Shown here: piece after piece, positions 16,436 to 25,326 of the stretch
Layout of the letters: each line of letters starts with the position of its first letter
Numbering within the stretch: the first letter of the stretch is position 1
Source: Rhizobium acidisoli
Lineage (GTDB): Bacteria; Pseudomonadota; Alphaproteobacteria; Rhizobiales; Rhizobiaceae
Direction of reading: 5' to 3'
NCBI RefSeq assembly: GCF_002531755.2
Contig: NZ_CP034998.1
Span: 1,984,001 to 2,048,000, forward strand
Length of the DNA: 64,000 bases
Notes under the pieces: model-generated
What the model was told of the DNA's origin: nothing
Database searches by the model: none
What the model saw: only the letters and a program-made list of their open reading frames with translations
Position numbers and translations under genes: made by a program

Positions 16436-17311
16436 ATGACCAAGACGACCTCCCGGCTCCTTGCCACCGCGCTCTCTTCCGCCGTTCTGCTGGGCGCGTT
16501 CACCCTGGCCGAGGCCGGCCAGGCAAGCTTCGTCGTCGATGTGCAGTCCGGTCAGGTTCTCGAAGCCTCCAATCAGGACGATCTGAACTATCCGGCGTCG
16601 CTGACCAAGATGATGACGCTCTACCTCGCCTTCGAGGCCCTGCATGAGGGACGCCTCAACTGGGACCAGAAGCTGACCATGTCGGAAAATGCCGAGAGCA
16701 AGGAGCCGTTCAAGCTCGCCGTCGGCGCCGGCCGCCAGGTGACGCTGCGCGAAGCGGTCGAAAGCATCGTCGTCTTGTCCGCCAACGACTCGGCCGTGGC
16801 GATCGCCGAACAGCTCGGCGGCTCCGAACAGGCTTTTGCCAAAGCGATGACCGACAAGGCGCGCCAGCTCGGCATGACGAATACGGTCTTCAGGAACCCC
16901 TCAGGCCTTCCCGATCCCGAGCAGGTCACCTCGGCACGAGATATGGCGACCCTCGGCATTTCGCTGATGCGGGACTTTCCCGAGGAGTTCAAGCTCTTCT
17001 CCATGCGCGGCTTCCAGTTCCGCGGCATGAAGCTGCGCGGTCACAACAACCTCATGTATCGTTATGACGGCGTCGACGGCATCAAGACCGGCTATACCGA
17101 TGCATCGGGCTATAATGTCGTGACATCGGCGCTGAAGGACGGTCGCCGCGTTGTCGGCGTCGTCATGGGCGAAAAGACAGCGAGCCTGCGCGACGACAAG
17201 ATGGCCGGCCTGCTGGACAGCACGCTGCCGTCGTCCTCGACCGCCACGGCCTCCACGATGCCAGGCAAACAGCCCGGAGCGACGATGACGGATGCGCAGC
17301 CGACGAAATAG
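16436..17311 (+). CDS. D-alanyl-D-alanine carboxypeptidase (PBP5/DacA family)
   Basis: A periplasmic enzyme that trims the terminal D-Ala of peptidoglycan stem peptides. The three serine-penicillin-binding motifs are present: SLTK (in YPASLTKMMTLY, near residue 55), SAND (VVLSANDSAVA, near 114) and KTG (DGIKTGYTDASGYN, near 217). A signal peptide precedes them (SRLLATALSSAVLLGAFTLAEA). At about 291 residues it is shorter than E. coli PBP5 and lacks that protein's C-terminal beta domain and amphipathic anchor; the tail is Ser/Thr/Pro-rich instead. An upstream ATG at 16415 would add seven residues. Confidence 0.92.
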   Translation: MTKTTSRLLATALSSAVLLGAFTLAEAGQASFVVDVQSGQVLEASNQDDLNYPASLTKMMTLYLAFEALHEGRLNWDQKLTMSENAESKEPFKLAVGAGRQVTLREAVESIVVLSANDSAVAIAEQLGGSEQAFAKAMTDKARQLGMTNTVFRNPSGLPDPEQVTSARDMATLGISLMRDFPEEFKLFSMRGFQFRGMKLRGHNNLMYRYDGVDGIKTGYTDASGYNVVTSALKDGRRVVGVVMGEKTASLRDDKMAGLLDSTLPSSSTATASTMPGKQPGATMTDAQPTK

Positions 17312-17376
17312 GCTGCTGTCCGAGAACGGTTCAGCTTTTGACAGAAGCGCAGAACCGCCCTCGTTTTTGTTTCTAC

Positions 17377-17420
17377 GCAATTCCGGACGGAAAACCGCTT
17401 TGCACTTTTCCTGGCATTGC
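17377..17420. repeat. dispersed palindromic repeat between convergent genes
   Basis: Begins GCAATTCC and ends GGCATTGC (inverted ends with one mismatch). The core, read on the minus strand, is GGAAAAGTGCAAAGCGGTTTTCC. That core resembles the 25-bp unit of repeat copy A (GGCAAAGCGCGAAGCGGTTTTGCC), which suggests related families. It sits between the carboxypeptidase and the GGDEF gene. Confidence 0.7.
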
Positions 17421-17425
17421 TCCAG

Positions 17426-18679
17426 CTATCTGAAGGCCACTTCCAGGTGCTGCCGGTCCTGAGCGATCACCCGGCAATTCGTTTCGAATCCTTCTCCCTT
17501 AATGGCAAGAATGAACTCGGAAGGAATGCCGGCCGAACTGGAAACCGAAATACCGGCGCTTTCCGAGCCGATGGATTTGACGGTGCAGTCGATGGTCGAG
17601 CGTCGATCGTTGAACAGGATCGATCCCGCCTTCAGCACTCGCCGCCGCGCGCCGATAGCGTGATCGGCGTGGATGGAACTCCATGACACACAACGATTTC
17701 GTCCCGCATGTTTGGCCTGGTACATCGCGGCATCCGCCTGAGCCAACAGCGTCTCGATCTCCTTGCTGACGATCGAGAGCGCCGACGTTCCGAAGCTCGC
17801 CGTGACATTCAAGGAGCCGTGATCGCCGCGAATGGGCTGCGCGGCGATGGCGGCTCTGAGCTTTTCGGCGACGGCGAAAGCCCCTTCCCGGTCGACATGC
17901 GGCAGGATGACGGCAAATTCCTCGCCTCCGATACGCCCGAACAGATCGCCGGCGCGAAGGGTCGCCTTGCAAATCGAGGCAACCGCCTTGAGAACCGCAT
18001 CTCCCGCGGCATGCCCATAGGTATCGTTCACCTTCTTGAAATGGTCGATATCGAAGGCGATGCAGGACAGATCATGCTGATGCCGCAAAGCGAGCGAAAT
18101 CAGCTGATCGGCTTCCTGCTTGAAAGCGCGCCGCGTCATCGCCTCGGTCAGGCTGTCGGTGGCGGCCGACTGCACGAGTTCGATGCGGTCCATCGCCGCC
18201 CCCGCCAGCTCCTGAAGAATATCGAGATCTCTGCTGCCGAACGATCTCGGCCGGCGGTCGATCGCGCAGACCGTTCCGATCATATGCCCGGCCTTCGTTC
18301 GCAACGGAACGCCGGCATAAAAGCGGATATGGTCCTCGCCGGTCACCGCAGAATGTTTTGAAAAGCGCGCGTCCTTGGTCGCATCCTGCACGATAACGGG
18401 CTCGTCGCAGTCCACCACGCAGCGGCAGAACGTGTCGTCGAGCGACACTTCGTCGGCGGCGAGGCCGGAGCAGGCCTTGTACCATTGCCGGTGCGCATCG
18501 ATCAGGGAGACGATGCCTATGTCGATGGAAAAGATCTGCTTTATCAGGCGGACGATCCGCTCAAATCCTTCGTCCCGCGGCGTGTCGAGAAGATCAAGCT
18601 GCTGCAGCGCAGCCAGTCGGTCGTTATCGCGCTGGATCGCCTCAGACGACGACTTTCCGAATACTCGTGCGACCCCCAT
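17426..18679 (-). CDS. GAF-GGDEF diguanylate cyclase with C-terminal PilZ-like domain
   Basis: A 417-residue predicted soluble c-di-GMP synthase. Domains: GAF sensor (about 25-165, with DTFCRCVVDCDEPVIVQDA and FYAGVPLRTKAGHMIGTVC), GGDEF (about 172-330, with DIDHFKKVNDTYGHAAGD and active site GGEEF), and a C-terminal segment from about 335 (RRRVLKAGSILF ... CTVKSIGSESAGI) that resembles a PilZ domain. An RxxD (RAGD) five residues before GGEEF is the classical product-inhibition I-site, so the enzyme is probably active and feedback-controlled. The PilZ (D/N)xSxxG motif is degenerate, so c-di-GMP binding there is uncertain. No transmembrane segment. Confidence 0.9.
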   Translation of the reverse strand: MGVARVFGKSSSEAIQRDNDRLAALQQLDLLDTPRDEGFERIVRLIKQIFSIDIGIVSLIDAHRQWYKACSGLAADEVSLDDTFCRCVVDCDEPVIVQDATKDARFSKHSAVTGEDHIRFYAGVPLRTKAGHMIGTVCAIDRRPRSFGSRDLDILQELAGAAMDRIELVQSAATDSLTEAMTRRAFKQEADQLISLALRHQHDLSCIAFDIDHFKKVNDTYGHAAGDAVLKAVASICKATLRAGDLFGRIGGEEFAVILPHVDREGAFAVAEKLRAAIAAQPIRGDHGSLNVTASFGTSALSIVSKEIETLLAQADAAMYQAKHAGRNRCVSWSSIHADHAIGARRRVLKAGSILFNDRRSTIDCTVKSIGSESAGISVSSSAGIPSEFILAIKGEGFETNCRVIAQDRQHLEVAFR

Positions 18680-18827
18680 GCAAGCATGCCTCCTGACAGC
18701 GATAACATGATGCGTTCCACAAATTCATGAAGAAATTGAATACGATGGCAGCCCTGCCGCCATGGGGCCGCATATTTTTCGAAATCGGCAACCCTCGATG
18801 TCGACGCGGCGATCGCCAAACGCCATC

Positions 18828-19439
18828 TCAGATTGAACGAAGCGTCCAGTTGACGATCTCGGAGACAACCGTGGAGAAGGCGCGGTCCAGACCCTTCACG
18901 AAGCCAGCGTTATCGCCGCCGGCCGGCGCCACGGCACGGAACACCTTCTGGGCGCGCACCGAGCCGTTGCGGTCGTTGAGGATCTTGGCGGAGATTTCGA
19001 CCACCGCCTGGTTGCCGTTCGAAGCGTCGATCTCGAAGGAGCGAATATCGGTGACGACCTGATAGTCGATCGCCAGTCCCTGCCCCGGTATGCCGACGCC
19101 ACCGAGTTTGCCGGAGTTCTCGAAGGCTTCGACCAGCTTCGACTGCACCATGCGCGGCAGCTTGTCGCCCCATTGCGCCCGAGAGAGATACTGAATTTCC
19201 GATGGCGAAACGCGGATGACGATCTGCTCGCTGCCGACCGCATTCAGCGCCGTTGGCGAAGCGATCAGGATCTGGCGAGATTTGGCCGCGGGTCCGTCAC
19301 CGTCAACGGCAGCGGATAGATCATAGGTATCGTTCTTGGCCGCGGTGCCGCACCCCGAAAGGATCAGCGCCGTCAGCGGCAGCGCGATCACCGTTCCCCT
19401 GATCCATGAACGGCGCGACAACAGATGCGATGCGACCAT
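18828..19439 (-). CDS. ABC-type transport auxiliary lipoprotein (PqiC/MlaD-partner type)
   Basis: A 203-residue lipoprotein. The signal ends in the lipobox LILSGCG with the lipidated Cys near residue 30. The body fits the ABC_trans_aux family: QIVIRVSPSEIQYLSRAQWGDKLPRMVQSKLVEAFENSG is the characteristic central segment. In other bacteria such lipoproteins (PqiC) sit at the outer membrane and complete an MCE lipid channel. It is the last gene of the mlaE-mlaF-mlaD-like operon, 24 bp after mlaD. Confidence 0.88.
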   Translation of the reverse strand: MVASHLLSRRSWIRGTVIALPLTALILSGCGTAAKNDTYDLSAAVDGDGPAAKSRQILIASPTALNAVGSEQIVIRVSPSEIQYLSRAQWGDKLPRMVQSKLVEAFENSGKLGGVGIPGQGLAIDYQVVTDIRSFEIDASNGNQAVVEISAKILNDRNGSVRAQKVFRAVAPAGGDNAGFVKGLDRAFSTVVSEIVNWTLRSI

Positions 19440-19463
19440 ATTAGGCTACCCCTGACTTCCCAG

Positions 19464-20834
19464 TTAACGCCGCGTCCGGCCGTCATATTGCTTGACCGTG
19501 TCCCCGCCGAAGATCAGGCGTTGCGGATTGCGGTCGAAGTTGGTGATCGTGTCGTTCAGATTGTTGACGGTTCCCCGCATGTCGTTGACGAGCGTCTGCA
19601 CGTCGCGCAAACCGCCGCTTGAGAATTTCTGCAGATTGTCGGCGATCGGCCCGATGCGCGCATTCAGGTTGTCGGCGACCTTCTTGAAGGATTCCAGCGT
19701 ATCGCGCGCCTCGGTAAACAGCGATTGCGTGTTGTCGGTTCCCAGCAAGGCATCGACTTTGATGAGAATGCCGTCGATCCGGGTCGAGGCCGAATTCAGC
19801 TTGTTGGCAAGCTGCGAGACGTCCTGGATGGTCTGGTCGATATCTTTCTGACGCCCCGAAACCGTATTGGCGACGTCGCGGATCGAGGCAACGGCGGCAC
19901 GCGCATCCTTGGTCGCCTGCGCGATGTCGTCGACCGAGCCCTTCACCTTGGCGGGGTCGATCTGGGCGACAAGCGTGTCGACGCGGTCGAGCGTCGCCTG
20001 TGCCTGTTTGCCGAAATCGTTGAAGGTGGTGGCCGTCTGGTCGAACTTCTGGATCGCCCCCTTAAGGTCGCCCGAGGCATCGGCGACATTGGCGGTGATC
20101 TTGTCGGCGTTGGAAACGATGTTGTCGATCTTCTTCGCGTCAACCGCTTTGACCAGCGATTCCACAGCTTGAAGCGTCGAATCGACACGACCGGAGACCG
20201 CCTTCACCGTATTGGAAAGCTCACCCACGCTCTGCAGGAAGGCGTCGATATTGCCGGAATTCTTGGCAAGCGCATCCGAGAACGTCTCGGCATTCTTGAA
20301 CGTCTGGGTCAGGGGCGCGCGTGAATCCTCGATGAAACCCTGAAGTTCACCGACCGCGTCGTTGGCGCGATCGAGGATCTTGTCGGCTGTCGCCAGAAGA
20401 TTGGTGACGCTCGATTGATCGGCGACGATGACGGCGCGTTTGCCGTTGTCGATCGCATGCTGGAGGATGCTTTCCTCGCCCTTGCGGCCGCCCGACAGTT
20501 CGATATAGGCGGCCCCCGTGAGGCCCTGGATTTCAAGAGCGGCCTTGGTCGACGGATAGATCGGCGCATCGGTGCGCACCTGGGTGAACGCCAGTGAATA
20601 TTGCGGATCGTCGGCATCGATCGACAGGGTCTGCACCGAGCCGATCTGAATGCCGTTGAAGCGCACCGGCGAGCCGACGCTGAGGCCGTTGGCCGAACCC
20701 GGAATACGCACGATCAGCTCGGTCATCGGGCCGCCGCGGCCATATTCGGCCATCCAGTAGACGAAGCCGAAGGCCGCCGCGATCACCAGCACCGTGAAAA
20801 AACCGACAATCGTGTAATTGGCTTTGGTTTCCAT
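19464..20834 (-). CDS. MlaD-family MCE-domain substrate-binding protein
   Basis: A 456-residue protein. It has one N-terminal membrane anchor (YTIVGFFTVLVIAAAFGFVYW), then a single MCE domain (about 40-120, PGSANGLSVGSPVRFNGIQIGSV), then a long helical region (about 130-440) that probably forms a coiled needle. This is much longer than E. coli MlaD (about 180 residues), and resembles the single-MCE forms with long helical tails that span the periplasm. Third gene of the operon. It presumably binds phospholipid or another lipid and hands it to the MlaE/MlaF transporter. Confidence 0.92.
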   Translation of the reverse strand: METKANYTIVGFFTVLVIAAAFGFVYWMAEYGRGGPMTELIVRIPGSANGLSVGSPVRFNGIQIGSVQTLSIDADDPQYSLAFTQVRTDAPIYPSTKAALEIQGLTGAAYIELSGGRKGEESILQHAIDNGKRAVIVADQSSVTNLLATADKILDRANDAVGELQGFIEDSRAPLTQTFKNAETFSDALAKNSGNIDAFLQSVGELSNTVKAVSGRVDSTLQAVESLVKAVDAKKIDNIVSNADKITANVADASGDLKGAIQKFDQTATTFNDFGKQAQATLDRVDTLVAQIDPAKVKGSVDDIAQATKDARAAVASIRDVANTVSGRQKDIDQTIQDVSQLANKLNSASTRIDGILIKVDALLGTDNTQSLFTEARDTLESFKKVADNLNARIGPIADNLQKFSSGGLRDVQTLVNDMRGTVNNLNDTITNFDRNPQRLIFGGDTVKQYDGRTRR

Positions 20835-20842
20835 TTATCCGA

Positions 20843-21691
20843 TCACTTCCCGCTGCCGCCGTGCCGCGCGCCATCATCCTGCGGCACGATCGCCCGCGCC
20901 CGTTTACCCTTGAAATAGGCCTGCACCCAGGGATCGTCATAGGCCAGCATGTCGTCGATCGTGCCTTCAACCATTACCTGTTTCTTTCCGAGCACGGCAA
21001 TACGGTCGCAGACCGAAAACAGGCTGTCGAGGTCATGCGTCACCATATACACGGTCAGTCCCAGACTATCGCGCAGGTTGGCGATCAGCTCGTCGAATTC
21101 GGCAGCGCCGATCGGGTCGAGACCCGAGGTCGGCTCATCCAGGAAGACGAGTTCGGGATCGAGTGCCAGCGCCCGGGCAAGGGCGGCGCGCTTGATCATG
21201 CCGCCGGACAGTTCGGACGGGTATTTGTCGGCGGCATCGGCCGCGAGCCCGACCATGCGGATTTTCAGATGCGCCAGTTCGTCCATCAGCGAGCGCGGCA
21301 GGTCGAGATATTCGCGCATCGGCACCTGGATGTTTTCCTTGACCGTCAGCGACGAAAACAGCGCGCCCTGCTGAAACAGCACGCCGAGCCGCATGTCGAG
21401 CGCGTTGCGCTGCGGCTCGTCGAGTTCGTCGAAATCCTGGCCGAGGATCTTGATCGTGCCGGAACGGCGCGGCAGCAGCCGGAGCACGGTGCGCATCAGC
21501 ACCGATTTGCCGGTGCCCGACGCGCCGACGAAGCCGAGGATCTCGCCGCGATAGATATTGAGGTTGAGATTGTCGAGCACCACTTTGGAGCCGAAGGCGA
21601 CGGTAACGTCGCGCGCCGAGAGCACGATGTCCCTCTCGTTCTTGTCGTCCCTGTCTTCCGTATCGATCGGTTTTTCCACGCGATTCGCCAT
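20843..21691 (-). CDS. MlaF-type ABC transporter ATP-binding protein
   Basis: A 282-residue ATPase for the lipid transporter. Motifs: Walker A GFVGASGTGKSVLMRT (Gly-Ala-Ser-Gly-Thr-Gly-Lys-Ser), signature YPSELSGGMIKRAALARAL, Walker B LVFLDEPTSGLDP and switch His in YMVTHDLDSLF. The LSGGM variant is typical of MlaF. I start at ATG 21691, which follows the mlaE stop with one base between (TAG-C-ATG), so translation is coupled. The frame is open to 21724, but those residues overlap mlaE. Confidence 0.94.
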   Translation of the reverse strand: MANRVEKPIDTEDRDDKNERDIVLSARDVTVAFGSKVVLDNLNLNIYRGEILGFVGASGTGKSVLMRTVLRLLPRRSGTIKILGQDFDELDEPQRNALDMRLGVLFQQGALFSSLTVKENIQVPMREYLDLPRSLMDELAHLKIRMVGLAADAADKYPSELSGGMIKRAALARALALDPELVFLDEPTSGLDPIGAAEFDELIANLRDSLGLTVYMVTHDLDSLFSVCDRIAVLGKKQVMVEGTIDDMLAYDDPWVQAYFKGKRARAIVPQDDGARHGGSGK

Positions 21692-21692
21692 G

Positions 21693-22862
21693 CTAGAAGT
21701 CGATCGCTGCATAGAACATCGCAAAAAGCCCGTCCATCAGGATGACCACGAAAATCGCCTTTACCACCGCGGCCGTCACATGCTGGCCGAGCGATTCCGC
21801 GCTGCCGCCGACCTTGAGCCCTTCGACGGCGGCGACGATGCCGATGACCAGCGCCATGAACGGCGCCTTGATCATGCCGGAGAGCACCGTCGACAGCGTG
21901 ACCGCCTCGTGCAGGCGCGACAGGAAGTTGGCGAAGGTGATGCCGGAATAACCCCAGGCGACGGCGGCCGCACCGGCAAGCGAGGCGAAATTCGCCAGCA
22001 CCGTCAACAGCGGCAACGCGATGGTCAGCGCCACCAGCCGCGGGAAGATCAGCACGCCGATCGGGTTCAGCCCCATCACCTTCAGCGCGTCGATTTCCTC
22101 GCGCATCTTCATCGAGCCGATTTCAGCGGTGATCGCGCTGCCCGAACGGCCGGCGATCATGATCGAGGTCAACAGCACGCCGATTTCGCGCAATTGCAGG
22201 ATGCCGACGAGATCGACGACGAAGACCTCGGCGCCGAAGTAGCGCAGCTGGAAGGCGCCCTGCTGGGCAATGATCGCCCCGATCAGAAACGACATCAGAA
22301 GGATGATTGGAACGGCGCGAACGCCCATGTGGTCGATCTGGTTGACGATCGAGGCCGGTGAAACGCCGCTGCCGCGGCCGAACTTCATCTGCGCGCCGCG
22401 CACCGCCGAGCCGAGGATATACATGGCGGCGGCGAAATTGTCCCAGATGTCGTAGGTCATCCTGCCGATCGGCGCGAGGATGCGCGCGGCAAGCGAGACC
22501 TTCTCTTTCAGCTCCGGCTCCGGTTTGGCCGGCTCCTCGGAAAACATCTCCAGCATTTCATCGATATGCGGATTGGTGCCTTCGAAGCGGACGGTTCGGC
22601 CGGCGGCCTCCTCTTCCTTCTTCAGCCGGCACAGAAGCCAGATCCCGGCGGTATCGATATCGGTAATGTCGGAGAGATCGACCGTCAGGTCGCCGGCCTT
22701 CTGGTGCAACAGCTTCTCGAAGTCGCGCAGCACGAAATGCACATAGGCGCTGCGCCAGTTGCCTTTAAGACGCACATGCTGCCCCGAACCACCGGATTGG
22801 TCGTCCACGTCAAGTGAGGCAACGTTGCGATTCTCGGCGTTCAAGATACTTATGTCTTTCAA
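21693..22862 (-). CDS. MlaE-type ABC transporter permease with N-terminal STAS domain
   Basis: A 389-residue fusion. Residues about 25-115 form a STAS domain (LTVDLSDITDIDTAGIWLLCRL), which is a separate protein (MlaB) in E. coli. Residues about 140-389 are the MlaE permease (IILLMSFLIGAIIAQQGAFQLRYFG, LREIGVLLTSIMIAGRSGSA, AEIGSMKMREEIDALKVMG), with about five membrane helices. First gene of the operon; divergent from dgcA. The complex is expected to move phospholipids between inner and outer membrane; the direction is not evident from sequence. Confidence 0.94.
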   Translation of the reverse strand: MKDISILNAENRNVASLDVDDQSGGSGQHVRLKGNWRSAYVHFVLRDFEKLLHQKAGDLTVDLSDITDIDTAGIWLLCRLKKEEEAAGRTVRFEGTNPHIDEMLEMFSEEPAKPEPELKEKVSLAARILAPIGRMTYDIWDNFAAAMYILGSAVRGAQMKFGRGSGVSPASIVNQIDHMGVRAVPIILLMSFLIGAIIAQQGAFQLRYFGAEVFVVDLVGILQLREIGVLLTSIMIAGRSGSAITAEIGSMKMREEIDALKVMGLNPIGVLIFPRLVALTIALPLLTVLANFASLAGAAAVAWGYSGITFANFLSRLHEAVTLSTVLSGMIKAPFMALVIGIVAAVEGLKVGGSAESLGQHVTAAVVKAIFVVILMDGLFAMFYAAIDF

Positions 22863-22961
22863 GGCTTAAGGGCGACATCGCCGACTCGGCGGATCCTTCG
22901 CCGCCCGGCGCGTCAATATACAGAAGCAACGTGCGATTTCCATGCTCACAGGACAGCAATA

Positions 22962-23945
22962 ATGCCGCGCACCCTCAATATCCAGATGAATTCCTTTCCG
23001 ATTGCCGGAGCCTTTACCATCTCGCGCGGCGCCAAGACCGAGGCCGAGGTGATTACCTGCACGCTTGCCGAAGACGGTGTGCGGGGGCTTGGCGAATGCG
23101 TGCCCTATCGCCGCTACGGCGAGACCATGGAGAGCGTGTTCGCCCAGATCGAAGCCGCGCGTCCGCTGGTCGAGGCCGGGATCTCGCGCCGCGACCTGTT
23201 GTCGGCGATGCCGCCGGGCGCTGCCCGCAATGCCGTCGATTGCGCCCTTTGGGACCTCGAGGCCAAACGAACGGGTGAAACCGTTGCGGCCCGCCTCGGC
23301 CTTGCCGATTTGAAGCCGCTCACCACCGCCTATACCATTTCGCTCGGTGAACCGGAGGTGATGGCCGCAAAGGCGCGCGAACATGCCGGTCGCGCGCTGC
23401 TCAAGGTCAAGGTCGGCACCGGCAACGATGAAAGCCGCATCCGCGCCGTCTGCGCCGCCGCGCCCGATGCAACAATCATCCTCGATGCCAATGAGGGCTG
23501 GCCGGAAGCGGTGCTGGAACGTCATCTCGATATCGCGGCGCAAGCCGGTGTGGCTCTCGTCGAGCAGCCGCTGCCGGCCGGCCGCGACGCACTGCTTGCC
23601 GAAATCCGCCGCCCGCTCCTCGTCTGCGCCGACGAAAGTGTCCACCATACCGGCGATCTTGCAAGCATTGCCGACCGCTATGACGCGATCAACATCAAGC
23701 TCGACAAGACCGGCGGCCTGACGGAAGCCCTGGCGATGAAGGCGGAAGCCGAGCGGCTTGGTTTCAGCATCATGATCGGCTGCATGGTCGGCACCTCGCT
23801 TGCCATGGCGCCGGCGGTGCTGCTCGCCCAGAATGCCGATTTCGTCGATCTCGACGGCCCGCTGCTGCTTGCCCGCGACCGCGAACCCGGCTTGCGCTAC
23901 GCCGCCTCCCTGGTCTTTCCGCCCGAAAGCACGCTCTGGGGCTGA
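22962..23945 (+). CDS. dgcA: enolase-superfamily N-acetyl-D-glutamate racemase / dipeptide epimerase
   Basis: A 327-residue member of the muconate-lactonizing-enzyme subgroup. Catalytic features: KxK at LLKVKVGTG (near residue 147), metal ligands Asp in IILDANEGW, Glu in LVEQPLP and Asp in LVCADESVH, and the second Lys in AINIKLDKTGG. The short N-terminal capping domain (RGAKTEAEVITCTL) fits the Ala-Glu epimerase/DgcA branch. Proteins of this type either epimerise L-Ala-D/L-Glu from peptidoglycan turnover or racemise N-acetyl-D-Glu; sequence alone does not separate these. The 3' end overlaps the convergent MFS gene by 49 bp. Confidence 0.85.
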   Translation: MPRTLNIQMNSFPIAGAFTISRGAKTEAEVITCTLAEDGVRGLGECVPYRRYGETMESVFAQIEAARPLVEAGISRRDLLSAMPPGAARNAVDCALWDLEAKRTGETVAARLGLADLKPLTTAYTISLGEPEVMAAKAREHAGRALLKVKVGTGNDESRIRAVCAAAPDATIILDANEGWPEAVLERHLDIAAQAGVALVEQPLPAGRDALLAEIRRPLLVCADESVHHTGDLASIADRYDAINIKLDKTGGLTEALAMKAEAERLGFSIMIGCMVGTSLAMAPAVLLAQNADFVDLDGPLLLARDREPGLRYAASLVFPPESTLWG

Positions 23946-25114
23946 AGGTAGTAGGCCGAGATGACCAGACCGAGGCCGGAGAATGCGACCAGCGCCATGA
24001 CGTAATAGCTGACGACGCCGAGCCAGGCATAGAGATAACCCGACGCCAGCGTCATCAGCGCCATCGCCATGCCGACATAGAAGAAGTAGGCGCCTTGCGC
24101 CGAGGATTCCTGCGTCTCCTGCACCGTCGCCATGATCCGCCGCTGCACGCCGGTATGAACGAAGGCATAAGTGAAGCCATGGAAACACTGCAGCAGGAAA
24201 AACCCGGCAAAACCCGCATTCATGGGAAACAGGATCCAGCGGCAGACGCTGACGGCACAGCCGAAGCGGATCAGCGTCCAGGCGTCGAAGCGCCGGTTGA
24301 GACGCTTCGACAGGAAGAACACCGTCACTTCGGAAGCAACGCCGGCGCTCCAGAGCAGGCCGACCTCCGTGCCGGAAAAGCCGAGATGATGCCAGTAGAT
24401 CGACGAAAACGCGTTGAGCACCGCATGGCTCGACTGCTGGATGGCGACACCGATCAACAGCAGCAGCAAATGCGGCTCGCGCAGTCCGCTGCCGGTGGCG
24501 GCCGGAATGTTGATCGGCTGACCGCGCCGCCGCGTCGGCCCGATGCGCGGACAGAAGATCGCCATGACAACGGTCATGGCAAAGCCGAACACCATGACGT
24601 CGAGCACCAATCCACCGCCCCAACGGCTGATCAGCTGGCCACCGACCAGTGTCGAGACGATGAAGGCAATCGAGCCCCAGACGCGCATCGACCCGTAATC
24701 GAGCCCCCAGCGGCGCACGCCCGAAATGACGATCGATTCGACGACGGGCACATAGGGCGCGAAGGTGGCGCCCTGCAGCGCATAGACGATCGTCACCGGC
24801 CAGAAGCTCGTGGTCCAGAAAAGCGCGATCGCCGTCAGCAGCGACAGGCTGCCTGACCAGAGCAGCACGTCGGCGCGCTCCTTCAGACGGTCGGCGATCA
24901 TCGCAACGACGGGCGCCACCAGCACGCGCACCACCATCGGTATGGCAAGGATGATGCCGATCTCGTGGTCGCTGAAGCTGTGGGTCGCGAGCCAGACCGG
25001 AAAGAACGGCAGAACGATGCCGTTGACGAGCAGCGGTGCGCAATAGGAAAGCGCGCTGAGCAGCCGGAAGCGCGGCGGCGCTCCCTCACCCGGGGAATGT
25101 TGAGCGGGAATCAT
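23897..25114 (-). CDS. MFS transporter (MFS_1-like, HcaT/LacY-related)
   Basis: A 405-residue inner-membrane protein with about 12 hydrophobic helices. It has the cytoplasmic loop-2 motif region (MIADRLKERADVLLWSG) and an internal charged loop (FCPRIGPTRRRGQPI) between the two halves. The N-terminal FRLLSALSYCAPLLVNGIVLPFFPVWL and SFSDHEIGIILAIPMVVRVL resemble the 3-phenylpropionate/HcaT branch. Substrate unknown. It faces dgcA and overlaps its end, so co-function is possible but not shown. Confidence 0.88.
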   Translation of the reverse strand: MIPAQHSPGEGAPPRFRLLSALSYCAPLLVNGIVLPFFPVWLATHSFSDHEIGIILAIPMVVRVLVAPVVAMIADRLKERADVLLWSGSLSLLTAIALFWTTSFWPVTIVYALQGATFAPYVPVVESIVISGVRRWGLDYGSMRVWGSIAFIVSTLVGGQLISRWGGGLVLDVMVFGFAMTVVMAIFCPRIGPTRRRGQPINIPAATGSGLREPHLLLLLIGVAIQQSSHAVLNAFSSIYWHHLGFSGTEVGLLWSAGVASEVTVFFLSKRLNRRFDAWTLIRFGCAVSVCRWILFPMNAGFAGFFLLQCFHGFTYAFVHTGVQRRIMATVQETQESSAQGAYFFYVGMAMALMTLASGYLYAWLGVVSYYVMALVAFSGLGLVISAYYLQPQSVLSGGKTREAA

Positions 25115-25282
25115 TGGTGGACCTGAAGGAAACTGGTCGTTGTCCTAACACACCACCCAGGAGGCGACTATTGCGAGAAATAGCCACACTGAAACGTTTT
25201 AGAAAATAAATAGGGCCTGTCGCCTGACGGTAACGGCTAAATCACTGGGAGCGCGAACGCAGATGCGCCGGCGCCAAAATCA

Positions 25283-25304
25283 AGCCGCCCTAAATCAGGC
25301 GGCT
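25283..25304 (-). terminator. terminator-like hairpin after the phosphoesterase gene
   Basis: A 7-bp stem AGCCGCC (25283-25289) / GGCGGCT (25298-25304), followed on the minus strand by TTGATTTT. It lies 23 bp beyond the stop of the phosphoesterase gene. Confidence 0.6.
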
Positions 25305-25326
25305 GTAAAATTATGCGGCCCTAAAA

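Noticed and set aside
22866..25043. A 725-codon minus-strand frame across dgcA and the MFS gene
   Set aside because: Spans two well-supported genes in other frames and is Arg/Ala/His-rich noise.
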